Assembly: GCA_003427395.1 (NCBI GenBank)
Contig: BFEA01000627.1
Span: 9,174-38,247 of the forward strand
Direction: 5' to 3'
Length of the DNA stretch: 29,074 nt
Source of the DNA: Chara braunii
Taxonomy: Eukaryota > Streptophyta > Charophyceae > Charales > Characeae
Under the pieces are notes generated by a model. The model saw only the letters and a program-made list of their open reading frames with translations, ran no database searches and was not told the DNA's origin. Made by a program: the position numbers and the translations under genes. Of the stretch, positions 19,298 through 28,112 are shown piece after piece (the first letter of the stretch is position 1; each line of letters opens with the position of its first letter).

Positions 19298-19353
19298 GGC
19301 CTCGATCCCGGGATCCGCCTACTGAAAGTCCAGTGTAATAACCAATAGGGCTA
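19298..19353 (-). other. tRNA-like A-box and B-box pair, possible SINE head
   Basis: Read on the minus strand, TAGCCCTATTGGTTA (19353-19339) resembles a tRNA D-arm/A-box. About 30 bases on, GGGATCGAGGCC (19309-19298) resembles a degenerate B-box. The spacing suits a tRNA-derived Pol III promoter. The anticodon stem is not convincing, so this is not a functional tRNA. The T-rich tail at 19130-19075 in the same orientation would fit a SINE body of about 280 bases. CCAAT (19342-19346) and TATAAG (19389-19394) overlap or adjoin it on the plus strand and give an alternative reading as a Pol II promoter. Confidence 0.3.
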
Positions 19354-19811
19354 AGCCCAATCCTGGACTGGTTATGCGCCGACCTGCATATAAGCGGTAG
19401 CTGCAGCCAGCCTAGGCCTGCAGACGGTGCACCCCGACTGTTACTACTACCGATAATGCATGGTTGAACTTAGTACTTGCGCACTCCTCATAATGTGACC
19501 CCAGAACGCCGTCTGCCAGTAAGTCAACCAAAGTCCTCCTCGCAGTCTCTCCTGGTCAACTTCACGCTGTCCGTAACTTCGTCCGCTCGTGCGAGGTCGT
19601 GGCTTCATCCAAGATTCTAGCCTAGCACTTACTTGTTCTACCGACGTCTCATAGTTTTCATTGGTCAACTGTTTGGTCAAGTTAACGCGTGCCCACAAAG
19701 TGCACGCTCACGCACTCTCTTATCAACTTAGAAATGTATGTCACTCCCAATCCCTGAGAATTGGTCGCGGTTACTGAAAAATGGGACACTCTCTCGGATA
19801 TTGCTGAAAAC

Positions 19812-19891
19812 GCATCTCCTGTGAGATGCAAGATTGCGCCCAAATACCCTTGTAAGGGTATTCGGGCCGACACTGCCAGTGCTTATTTATA
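19812..19891 (+). promoter_or_regulatory. Paired perfect hairpins followed by a TATA-like box
   Basis: GCATCTC-CTGT-GAGATGC (19812-19829) and AATACCCTT-GT-AAGGGTATT (19843-19862) are perfect inverted repeats only 13 bases apart. A shorter one, CACTGCCAGTG, follows at 19871-19881. TATTTATA at 19884-19891 comes straight after. The layout resembles a retroelement control region upstream of a transcription start, but no gene starts directly downstream on the plus strand. Confidence 0.35.
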
Positions 19892-20532
19892 GCTGCCCGG
19901 TCTCGTCTGCCCCCTAGGACTGGCCTGCCCTTCAGAACCCCTCTACAGCGCAGCGAGAAGACAAAGGACAAAGCAGCAAAGCATGCGTGCTCTACTCCCG
20001 GTGGGTCGGCATGGTGACCATGACCCAGTGATTCGTCCAAGGCCCTTCAGATAGCTCCGCCCTCTCCTTCCAGATGCTCCATGTGAAGGCTGACGACTCT
20101 CAAGGTTGAGCGCACACGACTCCTCACATAAGAGGGCTCTCAAGACATAACACACATCCTCACAGTAACAAGTGTCGAAGAGGGTAGATAAGGTTAGGTG
20201 CAACGTACCTCGAAATAGCTGCCCCCAACCATAGATATTCTCACCAGATGACCTGATGTTGATTGTGATGACCAATCGCTGCTTCGGCACAACCAGCATT
20301 GCACAACCGTTCCACCTCAGCATCAATCACACACCGGATAGTTCTCATCACACTGTGAACACCCACTAATCACCACACAGCCTTCCTGGCAATACCCCTC
20401 ACCTCCTGGGTCGCCACTTATCTTCGCCCTCCTCACTACACACGTCCCACGGCACGGTCGCTCACCGTACACACCACGTGCATGTACCGCATTAGGCAGA
20501 AGATAAGCGCCAGATTAGCACACCGAACCACA

Positions 20533-20544
20533 GCTCTGATACCA
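20533..20544 (-). other. Primer-binding site for initiator methionine tRNA
   Basis: On the minus strand the sequence is TGGTATCAGAGC, the 12-base complement of the 3' end of the plant initiator methionine tRNA used to prime reverse transcription in many LTR retrotransposons. It is preceded on that strand by CTTCCTTGCAATT, so the 5' LTR would end in CA just before it, at about 20547. The gag on the same strand begins about 4.1 kb downstream. Whether the two belong to one element is unproven. Confidence 0.7.
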
Positions 20545-20546
20545 AA

Positions 20547-20880
20547 TTGCAAGGAAGATGAGCAATAGCGAACTTCAGCAATCAAACAGCATCAACACAT
20601 GAGACCAGATAGTCGTGAACTCGAACCAAAAGCAGAATCGCATCACGAGTTTCACCAAATAAGAGCACACCAAAAGCTCACAATTGACAGTGCTGGAATA
20701 GTCTCATCACGATCATCAACAAAGAACCAATGTCGATATCCTATCTGGCGCTCGGTGCCCAGACTACAGATGGCAGATCCTATCTAGCCTACTCTACAGT
20801 GCCGCTGATGACGTCAACAGCTCCCTGAAGTACGAGCAGATCTCGGACAATGCCGCACGCTTCAAGGACCAGGTATGTCT
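20547..20880 (-). other. Candidate 5' LTR of a minus-strand retroelement (extent uncertain)
   Basis: Its position follows from the primer-binding site: the LTR would lie at higher coordinates on the minus strand and end in ...TTGCA at about 20547. The outer boundary is unknown and I set it arbitrarily. No second copy was recognised between 11000 and 20000. A competing signal is a plus-strand frame open from 20702 to 21007, with a CAG/GTATG donor-like site at 20872 and an ACTCACAG acceptor-like site at about 20918. I do not recognise its translation. Confidence 0.35.
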
Positions 20881-21010
20881 CTCGTATCACTCACAACCTC
20901 GTTCCCCAACTCACAGATGCCACTTGCACCCAAGGACCACCATGCGCCCCATCCAGCATACAGCAGCGCAGCTCGGCTATGGCTGCCTGCTCCTTCCAGC
21001 TCGCCCGTGA

Positions 21011-21736
21011 GCATGTGAGCCTGGCAGGCGATAGCGCAGCAGCGCTTGCGCACAAAGCAGCCAGTGCCCGAATGCCAAATGCGTAGGCTGGCCCTTTCCT
21101 AAATGGAAGTAGCCAGCCTGCTTGCGTGCAGCCTGGCTGCGCTGGGTCCCTGCCCAGAAAGCTTCCGGTAGGCCCAGGGAGGCTGAGCCTCAGACCAAAC
21201 GAATCAGGCCCAGGGCCACCGACAGTTACCCGGGCCCAACTGGCCTTGGGCCTATGCTGCGTATCTCGCCCAGGGCCTGACTTAGATACAGTCGATAAAG
21301 GAGGCCAGGGTCTGGGCGCCTTCAACCAACTGGCGCTGCACAACTGCCTGAATTTTCCCAGTTGCGAAGTAGTCAAAAATAGGCCTCTTGTTGTCTGTCG
21401 GGCCTGCCTTCACTTAGGGCGGCCGACCTGTTGCAAGTAGGGGCCCAGTAGGGCTTATCGAGGCCTATGCCTCGCATTATCCTTTTTGTTTTTTTTTAGG
21501 GATTTTCTGGTGCACATGCACGATGGCCAGCACACAAACACCAGTGCCATGAATCAAAATTGAGTTAATAATGTCAAAAGACTCAAAATGAAGAAAAAGC
21601 AAGCTGATGGTTTTGAGTGCTTTCCTGTCTTCTGTGTTCTGCTTGACTCAACATGGTACACACACCAATTAGCAGCACTCACCAACAGATCACTTAGGGC
21701 TGACTTGATCTTTTCAAATTTTACAATCTACCGCAG
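21011..21736. other. GGCC-rich DNA and presumptive intron upstream of the dynein exon
   Basis: 21100-21430 has many GGGCC/GGCCC words and no recognisable gene; frames of 104 codons (plus) and 161 codons (minus) overlap without motifs. At 21483-21501 a T-rich tract ends in TTTTAG, a good acceptor-like site, but the sequence after it soon meets stops. 21588-21736 leads into the acceptor of the dynein exon. I see no neighbouring dynein exon. Confidence 0.4.
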
Positions 21737-22120
21737 GTTGCTGTTCAGACACCCAATGTGGTTGAAGCATGCAACATGGAGGGGAGGCAGGAAAGGTTGG
21801 AGAACATGCTCAATTTGCTGCAAATGTGTGAAAAGGCTTTGGCTAATTACCTGGAGACCAAACGGCGTGCCTTCCCACGGTTCTACTTTGTCTCCCCCAG
21901 TGATCTTCTGGACATTCTCAGCAAGGGGAGTAACAATCCTCATGCAATCTTGAAGCACCTTGCAAAATGCTTTGACAATCTGCACAATTTGGAATTCATG
22001 CCTGATGTCAACTACCGCCGCAAGGAGTCCCGAGCATCTCGCCGCATCTCCATGAGCCAGGATACAGGTGGTCAAGAGAAAAAGCCTGAGAAAAAGTCAT
22101 CAATTTCTGAGCAACCCAAG
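21737..22120 (+). CDS. Exon of an axonemal dynein heavy chain (linker domain)
   Basis: The translation contains CEKALANYLETKRRAFPRFY, then FVSPSDLLDILSKG and HLAKCFDNLHNLEF. This is the hallmark block of the dynein heavy-chain linker (DHC_N2), the lever that amplifies the motor stroke in cilia and flagella. The exon is bounded by CTACCGCAG at 21736 and CCCAAG/GTACAC at 22120. It is 384 bases, 128 codons, with phase 0 at both ends and no stop. CEKALA...YLETKR and DLLDILSKG look closest by eye to the outer-arm beta type (DNAH9/11/17-like), but an inner-arm type is not excluded. The last 30 codons are Lys/Ser/Arg-rich and unlike the core. No neighbouring exon was found, so introns are long here or this is an isolated fragment. 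Confidence 0.8.
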
Positions 22121-22709
22121 GTACACCCTCCATAAGACCATCACATTTTTTTCAATTGTCCGAAAGAAAAAAATATCTACGAAGTATACCGAAGTTTATC
22201 AGCTGCGGGCTCTGACACTGGTCTCGTGACCCTTTTTCCATCGCCTGATCGTTTAATCGTGCGGCTCAGATTTGCTCGCAAATGCTACTTGTGGTTGATA
22301 CCTGGTGCTGTGAATGGTGGATGGGTGCATCTTGGGAAGCCATAGATGAAAACAAGTATGCAGATGGATTGTGAGCCATCCGATAACGTGTGTCAGTGTC
22401 AGAGTGCGAGTGTTAGAGGTTGTCAGGCTGTCAGAAAGCCGAAAACAGAAAGGGTGAAGTTTCCCGAAAGGGTAAGGTTTCCTGCCCGAGAGATGAATAC
22501 TCAAGAGTCTAGAAACGATGTAGTCAAGGCTTTAATCTCACAGAGTAACCACATTGTATGTGTGATGGGAATACCCCATGCAACAGACCTTCTACCTCAC
22601 GCTGCTCAAAAGTTTGCAGCCGTGTTTGTTTGTTTGTTTTTTGTTTTTGCAAAAAAAAAAAGAACTTAGGGTTCTGGCTCCTTTTCCATTCTGGGGAGCG
22701 TCAGTCCGG
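22121..22709. other. Presumptive intron or spacer after the dynein exon
   Basis: A plus frame from 22346 to 22669 (107 codons) has no motif and ends in poly-A-derived Lys. AAAGGGTAAGG near 22469 resembles a splice donor. No further dynein motif was seen. A 3' A-run at 22651-22661 precedes the dispersed repeat. Confidence 0.4.
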
Positions 22710-22826
22710 TTCCTACTCCCCCGGCATGTTAGAAGAATTACAACGGATATTCACACACGCTCCTCCCCCTTCTGGTGTGGAGGCCCGAAAAATGACATTG
22801 ATTGCTTCCCTAGGAAAGGATGTACC
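22710..22826. repeat. Diverged direct repeat, copy B
   Basis: This matches 1-117 over its length, with the same GCTCCTCCCCCTT core and the same right limit at ATGTACC. The bases just before it (22680-22700, CCTTTTCCATTCTGGGGAGCG) also resemble the core of the minisatellite at 9300-10400. The TTGACC array starts four bases after copy B ends, so this may be the left boundary of the Ty3/gypsy unit. Confidence 0.7.
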
Positions 22827-22829
22827 GTG

Positions 22830-22906
22830 TTGACCAGAGGTTGACCAAGACCGTTGACCAAGATTGATCAGACTGTTGACCAGGAGCTTTGACCGAGGTG
22901 TTGACC
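22830..22906. repeat. TTGACC array with a period of about 12 bp
   Basis: TTGACC starts at 22830, 22841, 22854, 22876, 22889 and 22901, with TTGATC at 22864. Intervals are 10-13 bases. TTGAC[CT] is the core of the W-box bound by WRKY transcription factors. Six cores in 77 bases, about 250 bases upstream of the gag, could form a promoter element of the retrotransposon or be a plain minisatellite. Confidence 0.8.
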
Positions 22907-23149
22907 AAGTTGGAGCGAGAAGACGAGCGGTATTTTCTCTCCAAGCCCTGGCCTAGCCCTTACCCTGTGGATGTGCACCCTCACCTTGGTACTTGCTGAC
23001 GTCAGGTCTGTCTGAGTCAGTCATATCTCCCTGTCGCTTCTGACCAGGTCGATAGGACTCTGTGGATGTGGTCGTAGAGCTGTAGGAAGCCCCCTTAGAC
23101 GACAGCCAGTCTGATAGGTCTACGTGTTGAGAAGCAGAATCGTTTCTGA

Positions 23150-25092
23150 TTGTGCACTTTCACCGTGGTGACCCTCAGGTCTGGAACTAGTACCACCCCC
23201 TATAGTAGGGAGCAAGAAGATAGAGCTGCCGCCCTTTTGAGAGAGAAAAATGAGAAGATGGAGAAGAGGGAACTGATCAAGCAGGCGAAGATGTTGGCCC
23301 TGCAAGAGGAGCAGGAGGCGAGGAAAAAGCAAATGGAGGAAGAGCTGGAGAGGTGGAAGAAGTTGCAGGAGGAGAAGATGGCAGCCATACAGGCAGAGGT
23401 GGGGAAAGAAGAAGAAGAAGAGGTAGAAGAAGAAGTGCCTTTGCAAAGAAGGAGGGGTGAACCAAGTATGAGTAAGGAGGAGGAAGTAGAAAAGATGACG
23501 CAGGAATGGGCCGCGCATCTGGACTTGGGGGAAGATAGAGAGGCCGAGTTAGTGATACCCGAAGCAAAGAGAGAAGCGGCAAGAAAGGAGTTGGAGGCAG
23601 AGAGGGACCCTGTGAGGAGAAGAGCAAAGGAGAGCAGCTGAGGGCGTGGAAATGGCGCTTATCCCAAGAGAGAGTTAGGCGTCTGGAAGCGGCGGAGCGA
23701 GCAGAAAGGGATTTAAAAGGGGCAGAGACTAGGATGGGGAAGATCAGGGAAGAAACCGAGATAGCCACTAAGCTCAAGACCCTGACACAAAGTGTAGAAT
23801 CGTTACTAACGGCGCACCGCGAGCAGATGCAGTATCTCTGTAGCCAAGATATTCAGCTAGAGGCGATGCGCGCTGGATTTAAAGATTTTGCGCAGGATAT
23901 GATGAAATATATGGTGGGCCAGGTCAACCTTGCGATTAGTAAGACCAAAGAATTATGCACTGGCGCCATTGAGGGCACCAAGATAGCGGCTCCTAAGGAA
24001 GAGGAGCCTACCCCACACCACGAAAAGGTCAAGATCCGTTTCCCCGAGCCCGTCGGTGGAAAGAAGGGGGAGGACTTTGACAATTGGGAGGCCAATGTGC
24101 ACTCTTACCTGTATCTCAAGGGAGTCGTGCCAGAAGAGCATGTTCTAGTAGCCTTCTAATCATTGAAAGATGAGGCAACCAGTTTTGCAAGGTCGCTCGC
24201 ACAAGCCGCAAACTGTGACAATGACATGGTCACGTATTCAAGAGTGGAACGATTCTCAGATGTCACACTGGGGCTTAAGGCCTCTGACAAACTGCAAATG
24301 ATCCATACACGCCAATGGAAGAGCATGCATGCCCTCAGGTCTGCCATGGATGAGCTGATCGTTGTGCCTGGGCATGGAGTAACCGATGCCCAACTACTCC
24401 AACTCCTCTATCGTGCCCTGCCCGAGCATGTGCAAGGGCATTTCTTTCAGAAAAAGCAGCAGCCAGGTATGACCTATGATGTTCTTAGTAGGGAAGCTGT
24501 TGCATTCGCCGCTCAAGCATCACTAGTTACCACGTTCTGGCATAATGATCTAACAAAGGGAAAAATGTGGAAGGGACGCACCGTCTGTGGTCAGGTCAAG
24601 GCCAAGGATAGCTTGATTCTAACAATGGAAGAAGGTGGTGCTGAGGAGATTCCCTACTCAGACATTGAGTGGGGATAAGAGGAGGAGGACAGTAATGCAG
24701 ACCAGGGGAGAACCTATGTTGCTGTCGCGGCCGGAGGGAGGCCGCAAGGAGGAGGACAAGGGCCTGGCCGAAATGGTTGGGCCCCATATGGTTGAGGACA
24801 GGGCAGCCAGGGGGTTGGCGGCAATGGGGGTCATCAAGCAGGAGGAAGGGGTCAAGGTCCCCCGTCTGACCGTCCGCGTTCTAGTCGGTCACCCCCCAGA
24901 GCGGGTTGGTGGCATCCAGGCCGACCCAAGGGTCGACCTTGGGAAGATCTGGGCATTGAGAAGGAAGTATGGCAAGAGCTTATTAATAGATCTCAATGCA
25001 TGTTTTGCGGGGACCCAGGCCACATCATAAAATTTTCTCCTAAGTATAGGAGTCGTGTTGTTTCTAGGGCAGCAAAAGACAGTCGCCGGTAG
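23150..25092 (+). pseudogene. Ty3/gypsy gag polyprotein, broken
   Basis: The open frame starts after a TGA at 23147. Its first ATG is at 23258, yet conserved-looking RSGTSTTPYSREQEDRAAAL lies upstream, so the original start seems lost. A Lys/Glu-rich coiled coil follows (about 23240-23640). A one-base shift near 23630 moves the protein to a second frame that continues through a TAA at 24157. The capsid region contains DFDNWEANVHSYLYLKG, DEATSFARSLA, ASDKLQMIHTRQWKS and HVQGHFFQKKQQPGMTYD. A Gly/Arg-rich tail is crossed by TAA at 24676 and TGA near 24790. The zinc knuckle at 24997-25038 reads CX2CX4HX4S: its last Cys has become Ser. Frame ends at the TAG at 25090. Capsid assembly and RNA binding are family knowledge. 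Confidence 0.85.
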
Positions 25093-25170
25093 GGGTTGCA
25101 ACTGCCCCTACCCTAGGAGTATACGGACCTGAGCGTGCGCGCGAAGTAGTCTCCCACTCCACATATCTCC

Positions 25171-25656
25171 ATGGCAGAGGTTGCAGGCCAACGTCTAGTA
25201 GGTTGTCCAGAGACTGCTTGTGTTAGAGTCTCTCTGAACGTCTCCCTCACAGGCTTAGCTGAGGAATTGAAGGAGAGAAGACAAGCCTGGGCCAAGATGA
25301 AGAAGGATGGGAAAGGACAACTAATCCTCGCAGACGTAGAAAATTTTAAAGCTAGAATAGGGGCCCTGATAGACAATGGGGCCACCAGGAGTTATATTAG
25401 TCGTAAAGCGTTGAAAAAGTTGAAGTTGAAAGTCCAACGATTATAAGAACTTGTAGTCAGCATCCTTGCAGACAACAGTAGGATGCGCGTCGAAGAGTAT
25501 GTCGAGGGGGTCCGCGCCTACTTTCACCTAGAGAAAGAAGTGAAGGTAGAGAAGGTACTACATTCTTTGACCCTCCTCGTAGAAGTGAACCTCCCGTTTG
25601 ACATTGTGTTAGGCACAGATTGGGGACAGGCAGCAGGAGCCACTTTGCACCTTTGA
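25171..25656 (+). pseudogene. Ty3/gypsy aspartic protease
   Basis: GALIDNGATRSYISRKAL matches the retropepsin active-site loop, normally D-[ST]-G-A. Here the triplet at 25372-25380 encodes D-N-G, so the usual Ser/Thr is Asn. After a TAA at 25444 the same frame continues to FDIVLGTDWGQAAG, the hydrophobic L-G-x-D-W block that ends this domain, and stops at the TGA at 25654. A retropepsin works as a homodimer that cleaves the polyprotein (family knowledge). The gag frame is the same, so gag and protease may once have been one reading frame. Confidence 0.8.
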
Positions 25657-26581
25657 GAGCACGAGTGCAGGCTCCTAGCCCGTCAGGCGAAGTCAAGCAA
25701 GTCCGCTTGTACCATGAGTCTGGGGTAGATAATCCCCTCGCACATTGCTGCCTCAACGTTCCTGCATTTGCCAGACTTGTGCGAAAGGAGCAGCTCGAAG
25801 AGCAGGTGTTTGTAGCATATGTTAGGCCGATTTTTGACAAGCCAAAGGAAGAGGAGAAGATCCATCCTACTATTGCCAGTCTGCTGGAAGAGTATAAAGA
25901 TTTGTCGGAAGCACCTTTGGGAGTAGTGCCAAGACCAATCCAGCACCGTATAGAGATAGAGCCTGGCAGTAGGACGCCCAAACGGGCAGTCTATAGGATG
26001 TCTCCCAAGGAGCTAAAGGAGCTTCGCAGGCAGTTAGGCGAGCTCCTAGAGAAAGGATGGATAAGGCCTAGTTTGTCACCTTTCCGTGCACCTGTTCTAT
26101 TCGTCCCAAAGAAAGAGGGAGAGTTGCGTATGTGTATAGACTACAGGGGACCGAACGCCATCATGATTAAGAATGCTAAGTCATTGCCGCGTATAGATGA
26201 CTTGTTAGATCGAGTGCAGGGATGCAAGTATTTTTCAAAGATAGATCTGAAGTCAGGTTACCATCAGATAGAAGTTCATCCTAATGATCAGTATAAAACG
26301 GCGTTCAGGACGAAATATGGGCATTACAAGTTCATCTGTCGTTTGGACTAACTAATGCACCAACCACATTTCAGCGCTGCATGAACGACTTGTTCAGGTC
26401 GTGGCTAGATAGGTTCGTCGTAGTTTACCTAGACGATATCCTAGTATTCAACAAGACCCTCGAGGAGCATGAGGGCCATCTGAGGCAGATTCTAGGAAAG
26501 TTGAGAGAGTCTAACTTTAAGATTAACCCAAAGAAGTGCGAGTGGGTCAAGACAGAGGTTTTTTACCTAGGCCATGCCTGA
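25657..26581 (+). pseudogene. Ty3/gypsy reverse transcriptase
   Basis: The first part (to the TAA at 26349) contains HRIEIEPGSRTPKRAVYRMS, KGWIRPSLSPFRAPVLFVPKK, LRMCIDYRGPNAIMIKN and FSKIDLKSGYHQIEVHPND. The last holds the motif A Asp. A short deletion or shift at about 26338 moves coding to another frame: FGLTNAPTTFQRCMNDLF, then YLDDILVF with the catalytic YLDD at 26426-26437, then KCEWVKTEVFYLGH. This ends at a TGA at 26579. Both catalytic blocks survive, but no single frame spans the domain. In the family it copies genomic RNA into DNA. Confidence 0.9.
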
Positions 26582-27194
26582 GGACAGTAAGATAGCATCT
26601 ATTAGAGACTGACCAACTCCTAAGAAGTTGACCAAACCACGATCATTCCTAGGGTTTGCTAACTACTATAGGAAGTTTGTGAGGAACTTCTCCACGATCG
26701 CTGCTCCCCTTCGTAGACTACTGAAGAAAGAGACAATTTGGAAGTGGAACCAAGATTGCACGTCAGCCTTCAAGAAATTAAAGAAGGCCTTAATAAAGTA
26801 CCCCATCCTCAAAGTTGCTGATTCGTCACTGCCATTTGTTGTCACCACAGACGCTAGTCAGTATGGCATAAGCGTCGTTTTGCAGCAAGATGACGACAAC
26901 GATTATAGACCCGTAGAGTTCATGTTATCCAAGTTGCCCTCATAAAAGGTAGCAGCATCGACATACGAGAGGGAACTCTATGCTCTCAGGCAGGTCTTAG
27001 ATCACTGGAAGCACTACCTGCTTGGGAGGCACTTCAAGGTATATTCCGATCATGCGACTCGTAGATGGTTAAAGACACAAGCCAAGATGACGCCGAAGTT
27101 AACTAGATGGGCTGCTGAGATAGAGCAGTTTGACTTTGAGCTAAAACCCATTAAAGGCAAATATAACGTGGTAGTCGATGCTTTGAGTAGGTGA
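26580..27194 (+). pseudogene. Ty3/gypsy RNase H domain
   Basis: From about 26580 all remaining pol pieces share one frame. It opens with KIASIRD-stop-PTPKKLTKPRSFLGFANYYRKF; the stop (TGA, about 26610) stands where the family usually has Trp. RNase H follows, with TTDASQYG (first Asp), a TAA at 26943, TYERELYAL (Glu), YSDHATRRWL (second Asp) and VVDALSR (last Asp). All four acidic active-site residues are present. A TGA at 27192 ends the segment. The enzyme removes template RNA after first-strand synthesis (family knowledge). Confidence 0.85.
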
Positions 27195-28112
27195 GCTGAT
27201 TAATTCGGCACGATAGTACACTGTCTAGACATATGGGCCGATCTGCAGCAGAAAGTAAGAGATGCCTATGCACAAGACCTGATCTACAGTGAGCTGCTGA
27301 AAAGAGTAAAGGAAGCCCCAGATAGTGAACCGCACTACCGAACCACGAACGGGTTATTGTTTGAGAAGACCAATGTCGCTGACAGACTATGCATCCCCAA
27401 CAGTGAAGAGATCCGTAGTCTGATCTTAGGGGAATGCCACGATACAGAGGGGCACTTCGAATGGCAAAAGACTCTATCTAATTTGATGATGTCATACACA
27501 TGGCCAGGCATGAAAGCATATTGCATCGAATATGTGCGCAGCTGCAAAGTTTGCCAGCACAATAAGACGACGACTGGAGCACCATTAGGTCTTCTTTGAC
27601 CCCTGCCTATTCCTTCAAGACCCGGAGAGTCAGTTTCCATCGACTTTATGAACGTTGGGGTCAGGAGTAGGCATGGCAAAACTCAAGTCATGGTCATAGT
27701 AGATCGATTTAGTAAGTATGCAGTATTTGTTCTCTTGCCTTCAGAGGCACGTACGTATTTAGTGATAAGTAAGTTCTTCAATTTCTGGGTAAGCGGGCAC
27801 AGTCTACCGTTGTCCATAGTTAGTGATAGAGACACACGGTTTACCAGTCAGAACTGGCAAGATCTTATGAAAGTCTATGGGTCTAAGTTGTTGATGTCAT
27901 CAAGACGACACACAAAGACGAACGACCAGACAGAACAGATGAATAAGATCTTGCAGCAGCTGCTCAGAATGTATATTAGACCGGATCACGTGAACTGGGA
28001 TAAGATGCTCAACAAGGTAGCAAGCGCCTGTAACAACAGTGTTCATCTAGCTACCTGTAGGACCCCTAACGAGCTGCATAAGTCCTTTAGGCCAAGGAGA
28101 CTGTTTGAATGA
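27195..28112 (+). pseudogene. Ty3/gypsy integrase, zinc finger and catalytic core
   Basis: A TAA at 27201 lies in the linker. The zinc-binding HHCC module reads HDTEGH, then CKVCQ. WPGMKAYCIEYVRSC lies between, as in the family. After a TGA at 27597 the core has the first Asp in SIDFM (27642-27644), the second in IVSDRDTRF (27825-27827), and the Glu in DQTEQ (27933-27935). The second Asp and the Glu are separated by 35 residues, the classic D-D-35-E spacing. The piece ends at a TGA at 28110. Despite two stops the whole catalytic triad is intact. Confidence 0.9.

Noticed and set aside
23120-23777. Two long Leu/Phe/Ser/Pro-rich minus frames.
   Set aside because: They are the complement of the Lys/Glu-rich coiled coil of the Ty3/gypsy gag.
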